Assembly: GCF_014204415.1 (NCBI RefSeq)
Contig: NZ_JACHLE010000001.1
Span: 248,001-312,000, forward strand
DNA from: Chryseobacterium defluvii
GTDB lineage: Bacteria; Bacteroidota; Bacteroidia; Flavobacteriales; Weeksellaceae
DNA length: 64,000 bases
Reading direction: 5' to 3'
Under the pieces are notes generated by a model. It saw nothing but the letters and a program-made list of their open reading frames with translations. It did no database searches and was not told the origin of the DNA. Positions 1 to 8,071 of the stretch are shown piece by piece; position 1 is the stretch's first letter, and the number at the start of each line of letters is the position of its first letter. A program made the translations under genes and the position numbers.

Positions 1-530
1 CTACAGCAGCAATGGCCTTCGGGACGACAACTATTGCCTCGGCCTCCGCTATGATGACCTGGATATTCTTTGACAGGATAAACCGTAGGAAAGTATCGGC
101 TTTGGGAGCCTGTATAGGAGCTGTGGTAGGTTTGGTTGCTATAACTCCCGGATGCGGTTTTGTTTCTATCCCTGAAAGTCTTTTTATCGGATTTATTTCG
201 GCTATTGTTTCCAATCTGATGCTTAACTGGAAAGCGTTAAAGAAAATAGATGACACGCTGGATGTATTTGCCTGTCATGGAGTAGGCGGGATCATGGGAA
301 TGATCTTAACAGCGATTTTTGCCCATGGAGAGAATGCAAGCCTCCTTCACGGCGGTATTGAAGTATTTGCCCATCATATGATGGCCCTTGTGCTGGTGTC
401 TGCTTTCGCATTTTTCGGATCGTTGCTATTGTATAAGGTGACCAATTCCATTATAACCTTGCGGGTATCCGGGGAATCTGAAAATATGGGACTGGATCTC
501 TCACAGCATGAAGAAAGCCTGAAATGGTAA
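1..530 (+). CDS. amt: Ammonium transporter, C-terminal part (5' end outside window)
   Basis: This is the last 175 residues of an Amt/MEP/Rh channel, which moves ammonium across the inner membrane. The reading frame is open from base 3 with no start codon needed, so the gene continues off the left edge. Family marks visible are the GACIGAVVGLVAITPGCGFV stretch and the second pore histidine in FACHGVGGIMG, followed by two more hydrophobic helices and a short hydrophilic tail. The first pore histidine lies outside the window. No GlnK gene is seen downstream. A weak AT-rich hairpin covers the stop codon. The family call is secure; which Amt paralogue it is cannot be told from this fragment. Confidence 0.93.
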   Translation, partial: TAAMAFGTTTIASASAMMTWIFFDRINRRKVSALGACIGAVVGLVAITPGCGFVSIPESLFIGFISAIVSNLMLNWKALKKIDDTLDVFACHGVGGIMGMILTAIFAHGENASLLHGGIEVFAHHMMALVLVSAFAFFGSLLLYKVTNSIITLRVSGESENMGLDLSQHEESLKW

Positions 531-542
531 TTTTTACCATTT
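522..542 (+). terminator. Weak hairpin over the amt stop codon
   Basis: Nine-base arms (AAATGGTAA and TTACCATTT) with a 3-base loop include the stop codon and run into a short T stretch. The stem is mostly A-T, so termination may be weak. Confidence 0.4.
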
Positions 543-593
543 TTAAATAAGCCTGAATGAGTGCCGAAACAAATTTCATAAAGATTTATCATG

Positions 594-601
594 TATCTTT
601 G
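594..601 (+). promoter_or_regulatory. Bacteroidota -7 box upstream of sdaA
   Basis: TATCTTTG is an exact match to the Bacteroidota -7 consensus TAnnTTTG and lies 26 bases before the sdaA start codon. The -33 element is poor: TTTC, only 16 bases upstream, instead of TTTG at about 19. Confidence 0.5.
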
Positions 602-627
602 TTTTGAAGAAACAGGATGAATAGTTT

Positions 628-2046
628 ATGGAGTCTATATCAGTTTTTGAAATCATTAAAGTAGGAATAGGCCCGTCCAGTTCACATACCATGGGCCCCT
701 GGAATGCAGCTACGTCATTTATTAACCTTCTCAAAAGGGAAAGATCGGTTGCCGAAGTAAAAGAAGTTTTTCTGGAGTTTTTCGGATCCCTTGCCAAAAC
801 AGGGATCGGACACGGAACCGATATTGCCGGAATGCTCGGACTGAACGGCGAAAATTTCAAAACCATAGATACCTCAAAAATAGATGAAAAGGTAGAAAAG
901 ATCAAGACTGATCAGATCCTTAGTTTAGGAGGAGAAAAAGAGATTCCTTTTGTTTACGGGTATCACCTTATTCTTAATATGCAGAAGTCTTTGGAGTTTC
1001 ATCCTAACGGAATGATCTTCAGGGCAGTATTTGAGGACGGAACGGAGCTTGTACAGGATTATTATTCTGTTGGTGGCGGTTTCATAGCAACACAGGAAAA
1101 AAATTCCATACAGAAAGACTGTGTCCGTACACTATATCCCTGTCATCATGGCTCGGATGTTATAAAATACTGTGAAAAATTTGGGTTCAAAAAGTTCTCG
1201 GATCTCATCTTTGTGAATGAAGAAAGCTGGCGGCCTCAGGAGGAGACCAGAAAAGAAGCTTTATACATCTGGCAGCAGATCAAGGAATGTGTTTATAAAG
1301 GAGTGAATAAAGAAGGCATCCTTCCCGGAGGGCTTAATGTGTCCCGCAGAGCTGCCGGGATCAACAGAAAGCTTTTAGGAGACAAGATCTATAAAAATAT
1401 CGATGAGTGGTTCCAGTTGGTGGTAGATGCGGAAGAAAACTTCACAAATATCAATAAATGGATCGCCTGTTTTGCTTTGGCAGTAAATGAGGAAAATGCC
1501 AGCTTCGGCAGGATCATCACGGCACCTACCAATGGTGCAAGCGGTGTAATTCCAGCGGTTCTGATGTATGCACAGGCCTTTACTCCTTTCACAAGTGAAG
1601 ATGATATTGCAAGGTTTTTGCTGGTGGCAGGAGAGATCGGAACCCTGTTCAAAAAGAATGCGACTATTTCCGCAGCCATGGGAGGCTGTCAGGCTGAGAT
1701 AGGTGTTTCGTCAGCAATGGCAGCAGCAGGTTTAACCGAGATCCTGGGCGGAAATGTGGGGCAGGTATTAATGGCTGCCGAAATCGCTATGGAGCATCAT
1801 TTAGGCTTAACCTGTGATCCGATTAAAGGTTTGGTGCAGATCCCATGTATTGAAAGAAATACGATGGGAGCTATAAAAGCCATCACTGCAGCCAATATTG
1901 CCCTTGAAAGCGATCCGGATAAAGCCAGGGTAAGTCTTGATGAGGTAATTCAAACCATGTGGGAAACCGCACAATCTATGAGCGACCGGTTCAAAGAGAC
2001 TTCCGAAGGCGGGCTGGCTATTGCGGTGAATGTGCCTGAATGTTAA
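628..2046 (+). CDS. sdaA: L-serine ammonia-lyase, iron-sulfur single-chain type
   Basis: This enzyme deaminates L-serine to pyruvate and ammonia in the cytoplasm. At 472 residues it has the single-chain length, with the beta-type domain first (GPSSSHTMGPW near residue 15) and the catalytic alpha-type domain after it. Three cysteines expected to hold the [4Fe-4S] cluster are seen at C354 (GGCQAE), C396 (TCDP) and C407 (IPCIER). The start is the ATG following a good -7 box. The gene is a single unit; its 3' end overlaps a convergent AT-rich gene by 29 bases. The protein ends in VPEC, close to the conserved C-terminal cysteine tail of the family. Neighbouring amt and alanine dehydrogenase also deal with nitrogen, but no operon joins them. 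Confidence 0.95.
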   Translation: MESISVFEIIKVGIGPSSSHTMGPWNAATSFINLLKRERSVAEVKEVFLEFFGSLAKTGIGHGTDIAGMLGLNGENFKTIDTSKIDEKVEKIKTDQILSLGGEKEIPFVYGYHLILNMQKSLEFHPNGMIFRAVFEDGTELVQDYYSVGGGFIATQEKNSIQKDCVRTLYPCHHGSDVIKYCEKFGFKKFSDLIFVNEESWRPQEETRKEALYIWQQIKECVYKGVNKEGILPGGLNVSRRAAGINRKLLGDKIYKNIDEWFQLVVDAEENFTNINKWIACFALAVNEENASFGRIITAPTNGASGVIPAVLMYAQAFTPFTSEDDIARFLLVAGEIGTLFKKNATISAAMGGCQAEIGVSSAMAAAGLTEILGGNVGQVLMAAEIAMEHHLGLTCDPIKGLVQIPCIERNTMGAIKAITAANIALESDPDKARVSLDEVIQTMWETAQSMSDRFKETSEGGLAIAVNVPEC

Positions 2047-2668
2047 GCGGTTTTTCGTTTTTCAATTTATTTATATAATGAAACCCCTTTATTCTTTCGT
2101 CAAATGCTATGAATAGAAACTTAGAATTAGGTTTTAAATGTGCATAGTTATCAATGGCTCGGTCAAAGTATTGGTCCAACTCAAAAATGTCATTGTCTTT
2201 TTTGATTATGAAAATCATTAGTCGCAAGTCAGCATTGGCAACCAATAGTTTTTGAAAGTCATATTTTATGCCACTATAAGGCACTATATTGTCACCTTTG
2301 CGTTTCGGGTTCCATTCACACTCAACAACCAAAGGCAAACTTGTTGGTATATAAGGCTCGTCCGCCTCTGTATACCAATGTAGATCATAAAGCCATTCAG
2401 TATTTTTATACTTACCACCATTACTTTGTCGTAAATGATTTGAAAGTCCATGTGAGTAAACTTTATAAGATGGTTTTCCATTAAGTTTTTTGTCACCAAG
2501 CTCGGTAAGCGTATCCTTAATTAAAGTTGTCCTCTGTGGTCGTTTTGTGGTATCGAAACTAAAGAAAGTAGTTAGAGCTTGTCCAAGTGCTTTTATTATA
2601 TATTTTGAGGTCAAGTCATTCAATTTAACCAAAGGGTTTTCTGTTGTATATGTCGTCCAAGTTATCAT
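2018..2668 (-). CDS. Hypothetical protein, AT-rich, 216 aa
   Basis: I do not recognise this protein. It has no signal peptide or membrane segment and looks soluble. A central stretch, VVECEWNPKRKG followed by YDFQKLLVANADLRLMIFII, has the rhythm of a core strand with paired acidic residues, as in restriction-endonuclease-like folds, but this is only a resemblance. The DNA is visibly more AT-rich than the genes on both sides, and the last 29 bases overlap the end of sdaA on the other strand. Upstream lies 157 bases of AT-rich spacer without an obvious partner gene. Overlap, composition and lack of a recognised family suggest a recent arrival. The open frame of 216 codons supports it being real. 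Confidence 0.65.
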   Translation of the reverse strand: MITWTTYTTENPLVKLNDLTSKYIIKALGQALTTFFSFDTTKRPQRTTLIKDTLTELGDKKLNGKPSYKVYSHGLSNHLRQSNGGKYKNTEWLYDLHWYTEADEPYIPTSLPLVVECEWNPKRKGDNIVPYSGIKYDFQKLLVANADLRLMIFIIKKDNDIFELDQYFDRAIDNYAHLKPNSKFLFIAFDERIKGFHYINKLKNEKPLNIQAHSPQ

Positions 2669-2825
2669 TTTATCTTTTCATTTTTGTTGAGCAGCCATCA
2701 ATAGAATTACCACTAATACCCAAATATATATTTTGTGCTTATATGTTACCTACTCAATGATTTGTGCTAATCTTATATATAAATATTATTTAATGTTTGT
2801 TTTTTATATTGATCCAATTTTATTA

Positions 2826-3671
2826 TTACTTATCCAGTATTCCTCTTATTTTATTGGCATTTTTAATCAATTCCTCTAGATATTCATAATTCTCTTTTTC
2901 CAGTGCAGATTTGAACTTTCTGAGCTGGGAAATATGCTCATTCAAAACATCCAGCACATTTTCCTTATTCTGCCTGAAAATAGGGACCCACATTTCGGGA
3001 TGGGACTTGGCTAGACGTACGGTACTTGAAAAACCTGAGCTCGCAAGCTGGAAAATAGTCTCTTCTTCACGTTCTTTTTCCAAAACGGTATTGGCCAGAG
3101 CATATGAAGTGATATGGGAAATATGGGAGATATAAGCGGTGTGGAGGTCATGGTCTCCGGCGTTCATATAGATCAGGTGCATATCAAGGCTTTCAACGAT
3201 CTTTTCAACAAGATGTAAGGCATCTTCTGCAGATTCTTCCTTATTGCAGATCACGCCTGCTTTCCCTGAAAAACTGTCTGCAATGGCAGATTTCGGACCA
3301 TTATTTTCCGTTCCCCACATCGGGTGGAAGGCCACAAATCTTGACCGCTTTGGATGATCTTTTATAGCCTCTACTATTCCTGCTTTGGTGGATCCGGCAT
3401 CCATTACCGTTTGATTTTCTGAGATCAGATCCAATACATCCGGAAGGATTCTTCCTGCCCCGTCTACAGGAATGGCCACAATTACCAGATCTGAATTTTT
3501 TATCCCGTATTCAAGATCTACTTTGGCATCGATGATCTTTAAATCCAGTGCTTCATTAAGATGCTTATCACTTTTATCAATCCCGTAAATAAATTCTGCA
3601 ACGCCTTTTTCTTTCAGCTTTAAAGCTATCGAACCGCCGATCAGTCCTACTCCTATGATACTAATTTTCAT
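2826..3671 (-). CDS. tyrA: Prephenate dehydrogenase
   Basis: TyrA oxidises and decarboxylates prephenate to 4-hydroxyphenylpyruvate, the step towards tyrosine. The 281-residue protein begins with an NAD-binding Rossmann motif (GVGLIGGS, residues 7-14). It has the catalytic-domain histidines in AFHPMWGTE and the helical dimerisation region with HTAYISHISHITSYAL. There is no chorismate mutase or ACT domain, so it is monofunctional and probably controlled mainly at expression level. The gene is preceded by a promoter, an 18-codon frame with three adjacent Tyr codons and a Phe codon, and a strand-specific terminator that ends about 15 bases before the ATG. Those elements are listed separately and together look like an attenuator. 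Confidence 0.93.
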   Translation of the reverse strand: MKISIIGVGLIGGSIALKLKEKGVAEFIYGIDKSDKHLNEALDLKIIDAKVDLEYGIKNSDLVIVAIPVDGAGRILPDVLDLISENQTVMDAGSTKAGIVEAIKDHPKRSRFVAFHPMWGTENNGPKSAIADSFSGKAGVICNKEESAEDALHLVEKIVESLDMHLIYMNAGDHDLHTAYISHISHITSYALANTVLEKEREEETIFQLASSGFSSTVRLAKSHPEMWVPIFRQNKENVLDVLNEHISQLRKFKSALEKENYEYLEELIKNANKIRGILDK

Positions 3672-3691
3672 TTCTTTCAGTTTTAAAATAA

Positions 3692-3716
3692 AAAACCCCG
3701 TCTAGGACGAGGTTTT
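3692..3716 (-). terminator. Attenuator-like terminator in the tyrA leader
   Basis: On the minus strand an 11-base arm (AAAACCTCGTC) pairs with GACGGGGTTTT across a CTA loop, followed by T-rich sequence. One position is a G-U pair in the minus-strand RNA but an A-C mismatch in the plus-strand RNA, so the hairpin is built for the tyrA strand. It lies downstream of the predicted tyrA promoter and 20 bases from the start codon, so it must be bypassed for tyrA to be transcribed. Confidence 0.75.
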
Positions 3717-3737
3717 AAGCTATATACATAAGAATCC

Positions 3738-3794
3738 TTATCCCGGTTTTGAGTTAAAAATTCTGTAATAATATGTTTCGTTATTTGCAATCAC
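3738..3794 (-). CDS. Candidate tyrA leader peptide, rich in Tyr
   Basis: From a GTG at 3794 the frame reads VIANNETYYYRIFNSKPG and stops with TAA at 3738. Three consecutive Tyr codons (3773-3765) and one Phe codon (3758-3756) upstream of a terminator are the hallmark of ribosome-controlled attenuation for aromatic amino acids. The start is uncertain: GTG lies only a few bases from the predicted transcription start, and no ATG is available in frame, so translation may begin at ATT or GCA-proximal codons, or leaderless. The stop codon sits inside GGATAAGG, which can pair with the 5' arm of the terminator. Confidence 0.55.
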   Translation of the reverse strand: MIANNETYYYRIFNSKPG

Positions 3795-3798
3795 TAAG

Positions 3799-3828
3799 CG
3801 AAGGTATAAAATATTTTTCAATTGCAAA
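3799..3828 (-). promoter_or_regulatory. Promoter of the tyrA leader
   Basis: On the minus strand TTTG (3828-3825), an 18-base spacer and TACCTTCG (3806-3799) match the Bacteroidota promoter TTTG-N19-TAnnTTTG with one base different in the -7 box. The site lies between the antiporter stop codon and the leader frame, so the terminator at 3692-3716 belongs to the tyrA 5' leader and is not simply the end of the antiporter transcript. Confidence 0.65.
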
Positions 3829-3834
3829 ATACCT

Positions 3835-6114
3835 TTACGGATTAGAGATGATCAATGTTGACGGAATATCTGATAGCCAAAGGCTTTTTGTGTCGATCAG
3901 GTTTCTCCAGCTTTTACTGCTGATCAGCATCAGGTCCTGAGAATTCAGGAATTCTTTCTCTATCTTTTTTTCGTTATACAGGGTAATATGATTGGGAGCT
4001 ACCTGTTCGATGCTTCTGATCAGCTCTTTTACTTCAATATTGTTCCGGATCTGGCCTGCAACATCCAGGATGATGATCTGGGAATTATTGTTATTGATCA
4101 GCCTTTTTGCATATTCAAGCAGGTAAAAATCGCTCAGGTTAAAAATAGGAACAAATACCCTGTCTGCGGTTTGGAAGTCCTTTTCAACCAAAACACCCAC
4201 GGGAATATGTGTTTTGTCTAATATCTGCAGCGTAAAATCGTCGAAAGGAGAGTTGTTAAAAATATAGCTTTTGCCTTTTACGGTATTGAGAAGCTTTTCG
4301 GGATTGATGATCTTGGTGGTAAAACCCAATAGTCTGCCCAGTAAACTCCCTTCATACATTGATTTTCCCAGCATGATCAGAAGCAGATCGTAGTTTCCTT
4401 TATTGGAGATGTGGGTCAGGTCATTTTCAATATCCGTAGAGGCCTTGAAAAGGGTGGTTACTTCCAGTTTAAGATCATGGGAGGTTTCTATAACATTTTT
4501 AAACTGCTGATTCTCGTATTCATCAATTTCATAAGCATGCATTTCATCCACAGGTGCAATGTTCATGGCGGTGATGCTTTTATTTCCGTTCATTTTATTG
4601 GTGAAATCATGGGCTAGCTTTAACAGGGTACTTCCCGCTTCCGGATTATCAAAAGACAATAGGACACGATACTTGGCATCATTTCCATCATGGGTTTCTA
4701 CATTATCTTTTTTAGATTTAAATATAAAGTTGATAAAATCCAGGGCAGGGCCTGTCATAAATGTAGTGAATAATGCCATAATAACCATCATGGCAAAGAT
4801 CTCAGGGCTTAAAACCCCCAGATCATACCCGATGTTCAGGACGATGAGTTCCATTAAGCCCCTGGTATTCATTAAAGCTCCGATGGTCAGGCTTTCTTTC
4901 CAGTTGATGCCGAGGAATCTTGCAGTTAATGCACTTCCCACAAATTTTCCTATCACTGCTGTAAGGATGATGAATCCTGCCGTCATCCACAGATGCCCGT
5001 CATTTAACAGGCCTATTTGAGTACGAAGTCCTGTAAAAACAAAGAATAGCGGAAGCAAAAGAACCAATGCCACATCTTCCACTTTATCAATAAAAAGGGT
5101 ACGGAATTTTGCATTTTCCGGCATGATGGCTCCCGCCATAAAAGCCCCGAACAAAGCATGGATGCCGATTACTTCAGTAGCATATGATGATAGGATGAGG
5201 GTCAGGAAGAATATGGCAACCATAGGTTTATTGATCGTGTTTTTTCCTGCCTGCAGATCCCCGATCCTTTTTAGGAAAGGTTTTACGATTTTGATCATCA
5301 GGAACACATAGGCAATAGCCATGATAATGACATAGATGGAGCTGGCAAAGGACCCCGCTTTTACAATCGCTATTACGGCAGCCAGAATGCACCATGCCGT
5401 GATATCATCAGCTGCAGCACAGGTAATGACAATGGTTCCCAGCTTGGTCTTCTGAAGATTTCTCTCCTGAACGATCCTGGCCAGTACGGGAAAGGCTGTA
5501 ATACTCATGGCTATGGCAATGAATAAAGCGAATGAAGTAAACTGAACCCCATCCGGAGCGAATTCCTGATAAATAAAATAAGAAAGGCCTATTCCTAAGG
5601 CAAAAGGAATAATGATACTGGCATGGCTGATTACAATAGCATCCTGGGCTTTTTTTCGTAAAATGCTCAGATCAAGCTCCATTCCTACGATATACATGAA
5701 CAGGATAAGGCCTATCTGGCTCAGGAACTGTAAATTCCCTAATGATTCTTTAGGAAAGAGAAAAGCGGAAAATTCAGGGAAATACATTCCCACAAGGGAA
5801 GGCCCCAGAACAATGCCGGCAACCATTTCCCCGATTACGGTAGGCTGTTTTATCTTCATGCAGATCCAGCCGAATAATCTCGCAACCAAAATGATGGTGA
5901 CGATCTGTGCCAGCAGCAATGCAAGGGGATGATGAAGATTCGTCTTGAAAGACTCAACAAAATTTTCCCATGTAGAACCCGTGCTGGTCTTTACGACCAT
6001 ATTTTCTTTTACTTCCAGTGTCTGTCCCTCCATGATGAAAAAGTACATCAGGCAGGAAAACACGATGATGGTAGTAACATAAAAAATAAAGTTCTTGTAC
6101 TTTCCCCAATTCAT
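3835..6114 (-). CDS. Cation:proton antiporter, CPA2 family
   Basis: This inner-membrane antiporter exchanges a monovalent cation, probably Na+ or K+, for protons. The reading frame is open from 6177, but the first 21 codons are poor, and I place the start at the ATG at 6114 (MNWGKYKN), giving 759 residues. A long N-terminal segment is followed by about twelve membrane helices. The core contains the paired acidic motif in TCAAADDITAWC and ITAFPVLARI, typical of NhaS3/KefB-like transporters. No TrkA-N domain follows. The last 250 residues are soluble and resemble universal-stress-type nucleotide-binding domains, perhaps regulatory. It is a single gene, followed by the tyrA promoter. Confidence 0.85.
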   Translation of the reverse strand: MNWGKYKNFIFYVTTIIVFSCLMYFFIMEGQTLEVKENMVVKTSTGSTWENFVESFKTNLHHPLALLLAQIVTIILVARLFGWICMKIKQPTVIGEMVAGIVLGPSLVGMYFPEFSAFLFPKESLGNLQFLSQIGLILFMYIVGMELDLSILRKKAQDAIVISHASIIIPFALGIGLSYFIYQEFAPDGVQFTSFALFIAIAMSITAFPVLARIVQERNLQKTKLGTIVITCAAADDITAWCILAAVIAIVKAGSFASSIYVIIMAIAYVFLMIKIVKPFLKRIGDLQAGKNTINKPMVAIFFLTLILSSYATEVIGIHALFGAFMAGAIMPENAKFRTLFIDKVEDVALVLLLPLFFVFTGLRTQIGLLNDGHLWMTAGFIILTAVIGKFVGSALTARFLGINWKESLTIGALMNTRGLMELIVLNIGYDLGVLSPEIFAMMVIMALFTTFMTGPALDFINFIFKSKKDNVETHDGNDAKYRVLLSFDNPEAGSTLLKLAHDFTNKMNGNKSITAMNIAPVDEMHAYEIDEYENQQFKNVIETSHDLKLEVTTLFKASTDIENDLTHISNKGNYDLLLIMLGKSMYEGSLLGRLLGFTTKIINPEKLLNTVKGKSYIFNNSPFDDFTLQILDKTHIPVGVLVEKDFQTADRVFVPIFNLSDFYLLEYAKRLINNNNSQIIILDVAGQIRNNIEVKELIRSIEQVAPNHITLYNEKKIEKEFLNSQDLMLISSKSWRNLIDTKSLWLSDIPSTLIISNP

Positions 6115-6234
6115 AATTCCGAGATTTAAATGCAAATTTGGTGAGAAAATTTGTATGATAAATGATATTCTTACCAAAATGTAACAAATGTTCTGAAAAA
6201 TGTAATAAAAAGATGATTTGTGAGGGGTAAGGTC

Positions 6235-6945
6235 TTATTTCCCGAACATTTCCAGGAGTGAGTTTTTGTAGGTTTCCCCGACCTGCAGTTTTAAGAAGTT
6301 CTCCGTATCTGAAGAGATGGTCGTAATAATTTCGTTGGTAGAGAAAGCCTTAATGGATGATAAAGCAATGATCTCTTTCTTATTGACCTGTGCAAAATCT
6401 TTGGACGGAAGCATTTCCAGAAGGGTTTTAAAGCTAAGGTTTTTTAAAACAATAGCCGTTCCGTCACTGAGGATGATCTCTTTGTCCCTGCTGTCGATCT
6501 CGGAGGTTTTGATATAAACGATCTGTTCGGTAAATATAAGGGTCTTTCCAATATTGGTATTCCATTCAATGGTATTCTTTCTCCGAATATTGGCCACTAA
6601 TTCCGCCGCTTTTTCAAATGCCTGCATCAGCCTTTCCTTTTTGAGGGGTTTTCTGACGTAATCCACAACGTTCAGGTCGTAGGCTTCAGCTGCATATTCT
6701 TTGTAAGCTGTGGTAAATATGATCTTTTTTGAATCAGGGATCAGTTCAGCAACCTGGAGACCGGTCATTCCCGGCATTTCAATATCCAAAATACAGACAT
6801 TGAAATCGAGGGTATCAATTTCATTTAAAAATGCCTTGGGATCATTAAATGCTTTTACCACTTCCACATGATCGATCTGTTCACACAACAGCTTCAAATA
6901 GCTTATCGCCAATAATTCGTCATCAAGAATAACGCATTTTATCAT
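6235..6945 (-). CDS. LytTR-family response regulator
   Basis: A 236-residue cytoplasmic regulator with a receiver domain and a C-terminal LytTR DNA-binding domain. The receiver has acidic residues D8 and D9, the phosphoacceptor D54 in CILDIEMPGMTG, and the conserved lysine in VRKPLKKERL. The LytTR domain occupies about residues 135-236, with the typical IVYIKTSEID and LPSKDFAQVNK elements. It overlaps the upstream sensor kinase by 23 bases, which implies translational coupling and partnership. The run continues upstream to a small membrane protein and alanine dehydrogenase, so the pair may respond to nitrogen or cell-envelope status; that is inference. Confidence 0.92.
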   Translation of the reverse strand: MIKCVILDDELLAISYLKLLCEQIDHVEVVKAFNDPKAFLNEIDTLDFNVCILDIEMPGMTGLQVAELIPDSKKIIFTTAYKEYAAEAYDLNVVDYVRKPLKKERLMQAFEKAAELVANIRRKNTIEWNTNIGKTLIFTEQIVYIKTSEIDSRDKEIILSDGTAIVLKNLSFKTLLEMLPSKDFAQVNKKEIIALSSIKAFSTNEIITTISSDTENFLKLQVGETYKNSLLEMFGK

Positions 6946-7693
6946 AGAATTCTCCTAAGTTGATTTTTAATTCTGCCGTGAAGATACCGTTTTTTGAATT
7001 CTTGGTCAGCTCATAATGACTGTTATAGATCATTTTCAGTCTCTGGTCCAGTGACTGGCTTCCAAAACCGCTTTTTTCTTTTTCAAGTACGTTCTTCAAA
7101 GATGCTTTGTTGCTTACTTTCATGGTAAAAACCCTGTCTTCGAATTCTATCTGGATCGAAATAAAAGAGTCTTGTGCCAGGAAATCGGTATGTTTGAAAG
7201 CATTTTCAATAAGATCTACGGAAATTAAAGGCGCAAAAACTTTTTCTTCATATATCGCATCAGATTTATCGATCCTGGATTTGATCCTGAAATCGAAAAG
7301 CGGATTTATTTTGATCTTGTTGATCTCAATAAGGCTTAAGGCGAAATTCAGTTCTTCTTTGGGGCTTACGAATTTATTGTTGCTTTCGTATAAGATATAA
7401 TCCAGTACATTCGCCAGTTTATCCAGTGACATATAGGTCTGGTAGGCATGGGACTGCACAGAATTGAGAATGTTTTTAAACAAATGGGGATTAAGCTTTG
7501 TTCCAATGTGTTCTAACTGAACCTCATTCAATTGTTGTTCAATTAATTTATAGTTTTCTATAAGCTTTTCATTTTTTTGCCGGAGCTTTTTATTTTGAGC
7601 GAATAAATAAATGCCAACAGTAAGAAAAAAGAAAACGGCAAAAACTCCAATGAAAATCAGATGATCTTGAATCATGTAGTATTTGCCTTCCAT
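6923..7693 (-). CDS. Sensor histidine kinase, LytS/YehU type
   Basis: A 256-residue kinase of the His_kinase (PF06580) class. One membrane helix lies at about residues 10-30 with almost no periplasmic part. A coiled coil (about 32-60) leads to the phosphoacceptor motif LNPHLFKNILNSV. The ATPase domain shows the N box LIENAFKH and a G-box variant SGFGSQSLDQRL. With no sensor domain outside the membrane, the signal probably comes from the membrane or from a partner. The ATG at 7693 is 6 bases from the stop of the upstream gene, and the 3' end overlaps the response regulator, so the two are produced together. Confidence 0.9.
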   Translation of the reverse strand: MEGKYYMIQDHLIFIGVFAVFFFLTVGIYLFAQNKKLRQKNEKLIENYKLIEQQLNEVQLEHIGTKLNPHLFKNILNSVQSHAYQTYMSLDKLANVLDYILYESNNKFVSPKEELNFALSLIEINKIKINPLFDFRIKSRIDKSDAIYEEKVFAPLISVDLIENAFKHTDFLAQDSFISIQIEFEDRVFTMKVSNKASLKNVLEKEKSGFGSQSLDQRLKMIYNSHYELTKNSKNGIFTAELKINLGEFYDKMRYS

Positions 7694-7699
7694 AATGAT

Positions 7700-8071
7700 T
7701 TATTTGATCTTTTTCAGGCTGTTCAGGGTCACATGTTCCTCACATTTTTCAAAAATGATCTCGTAAACTGGGTTTTCTTTGGGATACGTCAGTAAATAGT
7801 CGGGACATGGTTTTTTTTGGGCATGGCTTCTGTCAAAATCTATTTTTCCGTTGGTAATGATACTGTCTTTCAGAAATTTTTCATCGATCTTATAGGTATT
7901 CATTCCGGTTTTGAAATTTTCGGAGTATTTGAAATCCTTAGAAAGGGTTTCCGCGATCACCCGGCTGTTAGGTAAATAGCCGCTGCAGCTTACTCCTTTT
8001 TTGTTCAGGATAAAAAATACGATGATAAGCCCCGGAACAAGACCAATTAAATAGAACTTCAGTTTTTTCAT
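7700..8071 (-). CDS. Small membrane-anchored hypothetical protein
   Basis: A 123-residue protein that I cannot place with confidence. It begins with a hydrophobic helix (about residues 6-22, IGLVPGLIIVFFIL) that is either an uncleaved signal anchor or a signal peptide, then a Cys-containing periplasmic part with four cysteines (CSG, PCPDY, EKCEEH) that could form disulfides. Its ATG directly follows the stop codon of alanine dehydrogenase (TAA then ATG with no gap), and its stop is 6 bases before the sensor kinase. This tight packing suggests it works with the kinase, perhaps as its extracytoplasmic input; that is inference. Confidence 0.75.
   Translation of the reverse strand: MKKLKFYLIGLVPGLIIVFFILNKKGVSCSGYLPNSRVIAETLSKDFKYSENFKTGMNTYKIDEKFLKDSIITNGKIDFDRSHAQKKPCPDYLLTYPKENPVYEIIFEKCEEHVTLNSLKKIK

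Noticed and set aside
2018..2668. Restriction endonuclease
   Set aside because: Only a short E-x-E strand is suggestive; no methyltransferase gene lies nearby and no full PD-(D/E)XK motif could be traced.
3715..3729. ATG TAT ATA GCT TAA as the tyrA leader peptide (MYIA)
   Set aside because: Four codons with one Tyr are too short to sense tyrosine and lie downstream of the antiterminator segment. The 18-codon frame with three Tyr codons fits the structure better.
4411..6129. Plus-strand open frames of 60-150 codons inside the antiporter gene
   Set aside because: They are antisense shadows of a well-supported membrane protein, with no coding character of their own.
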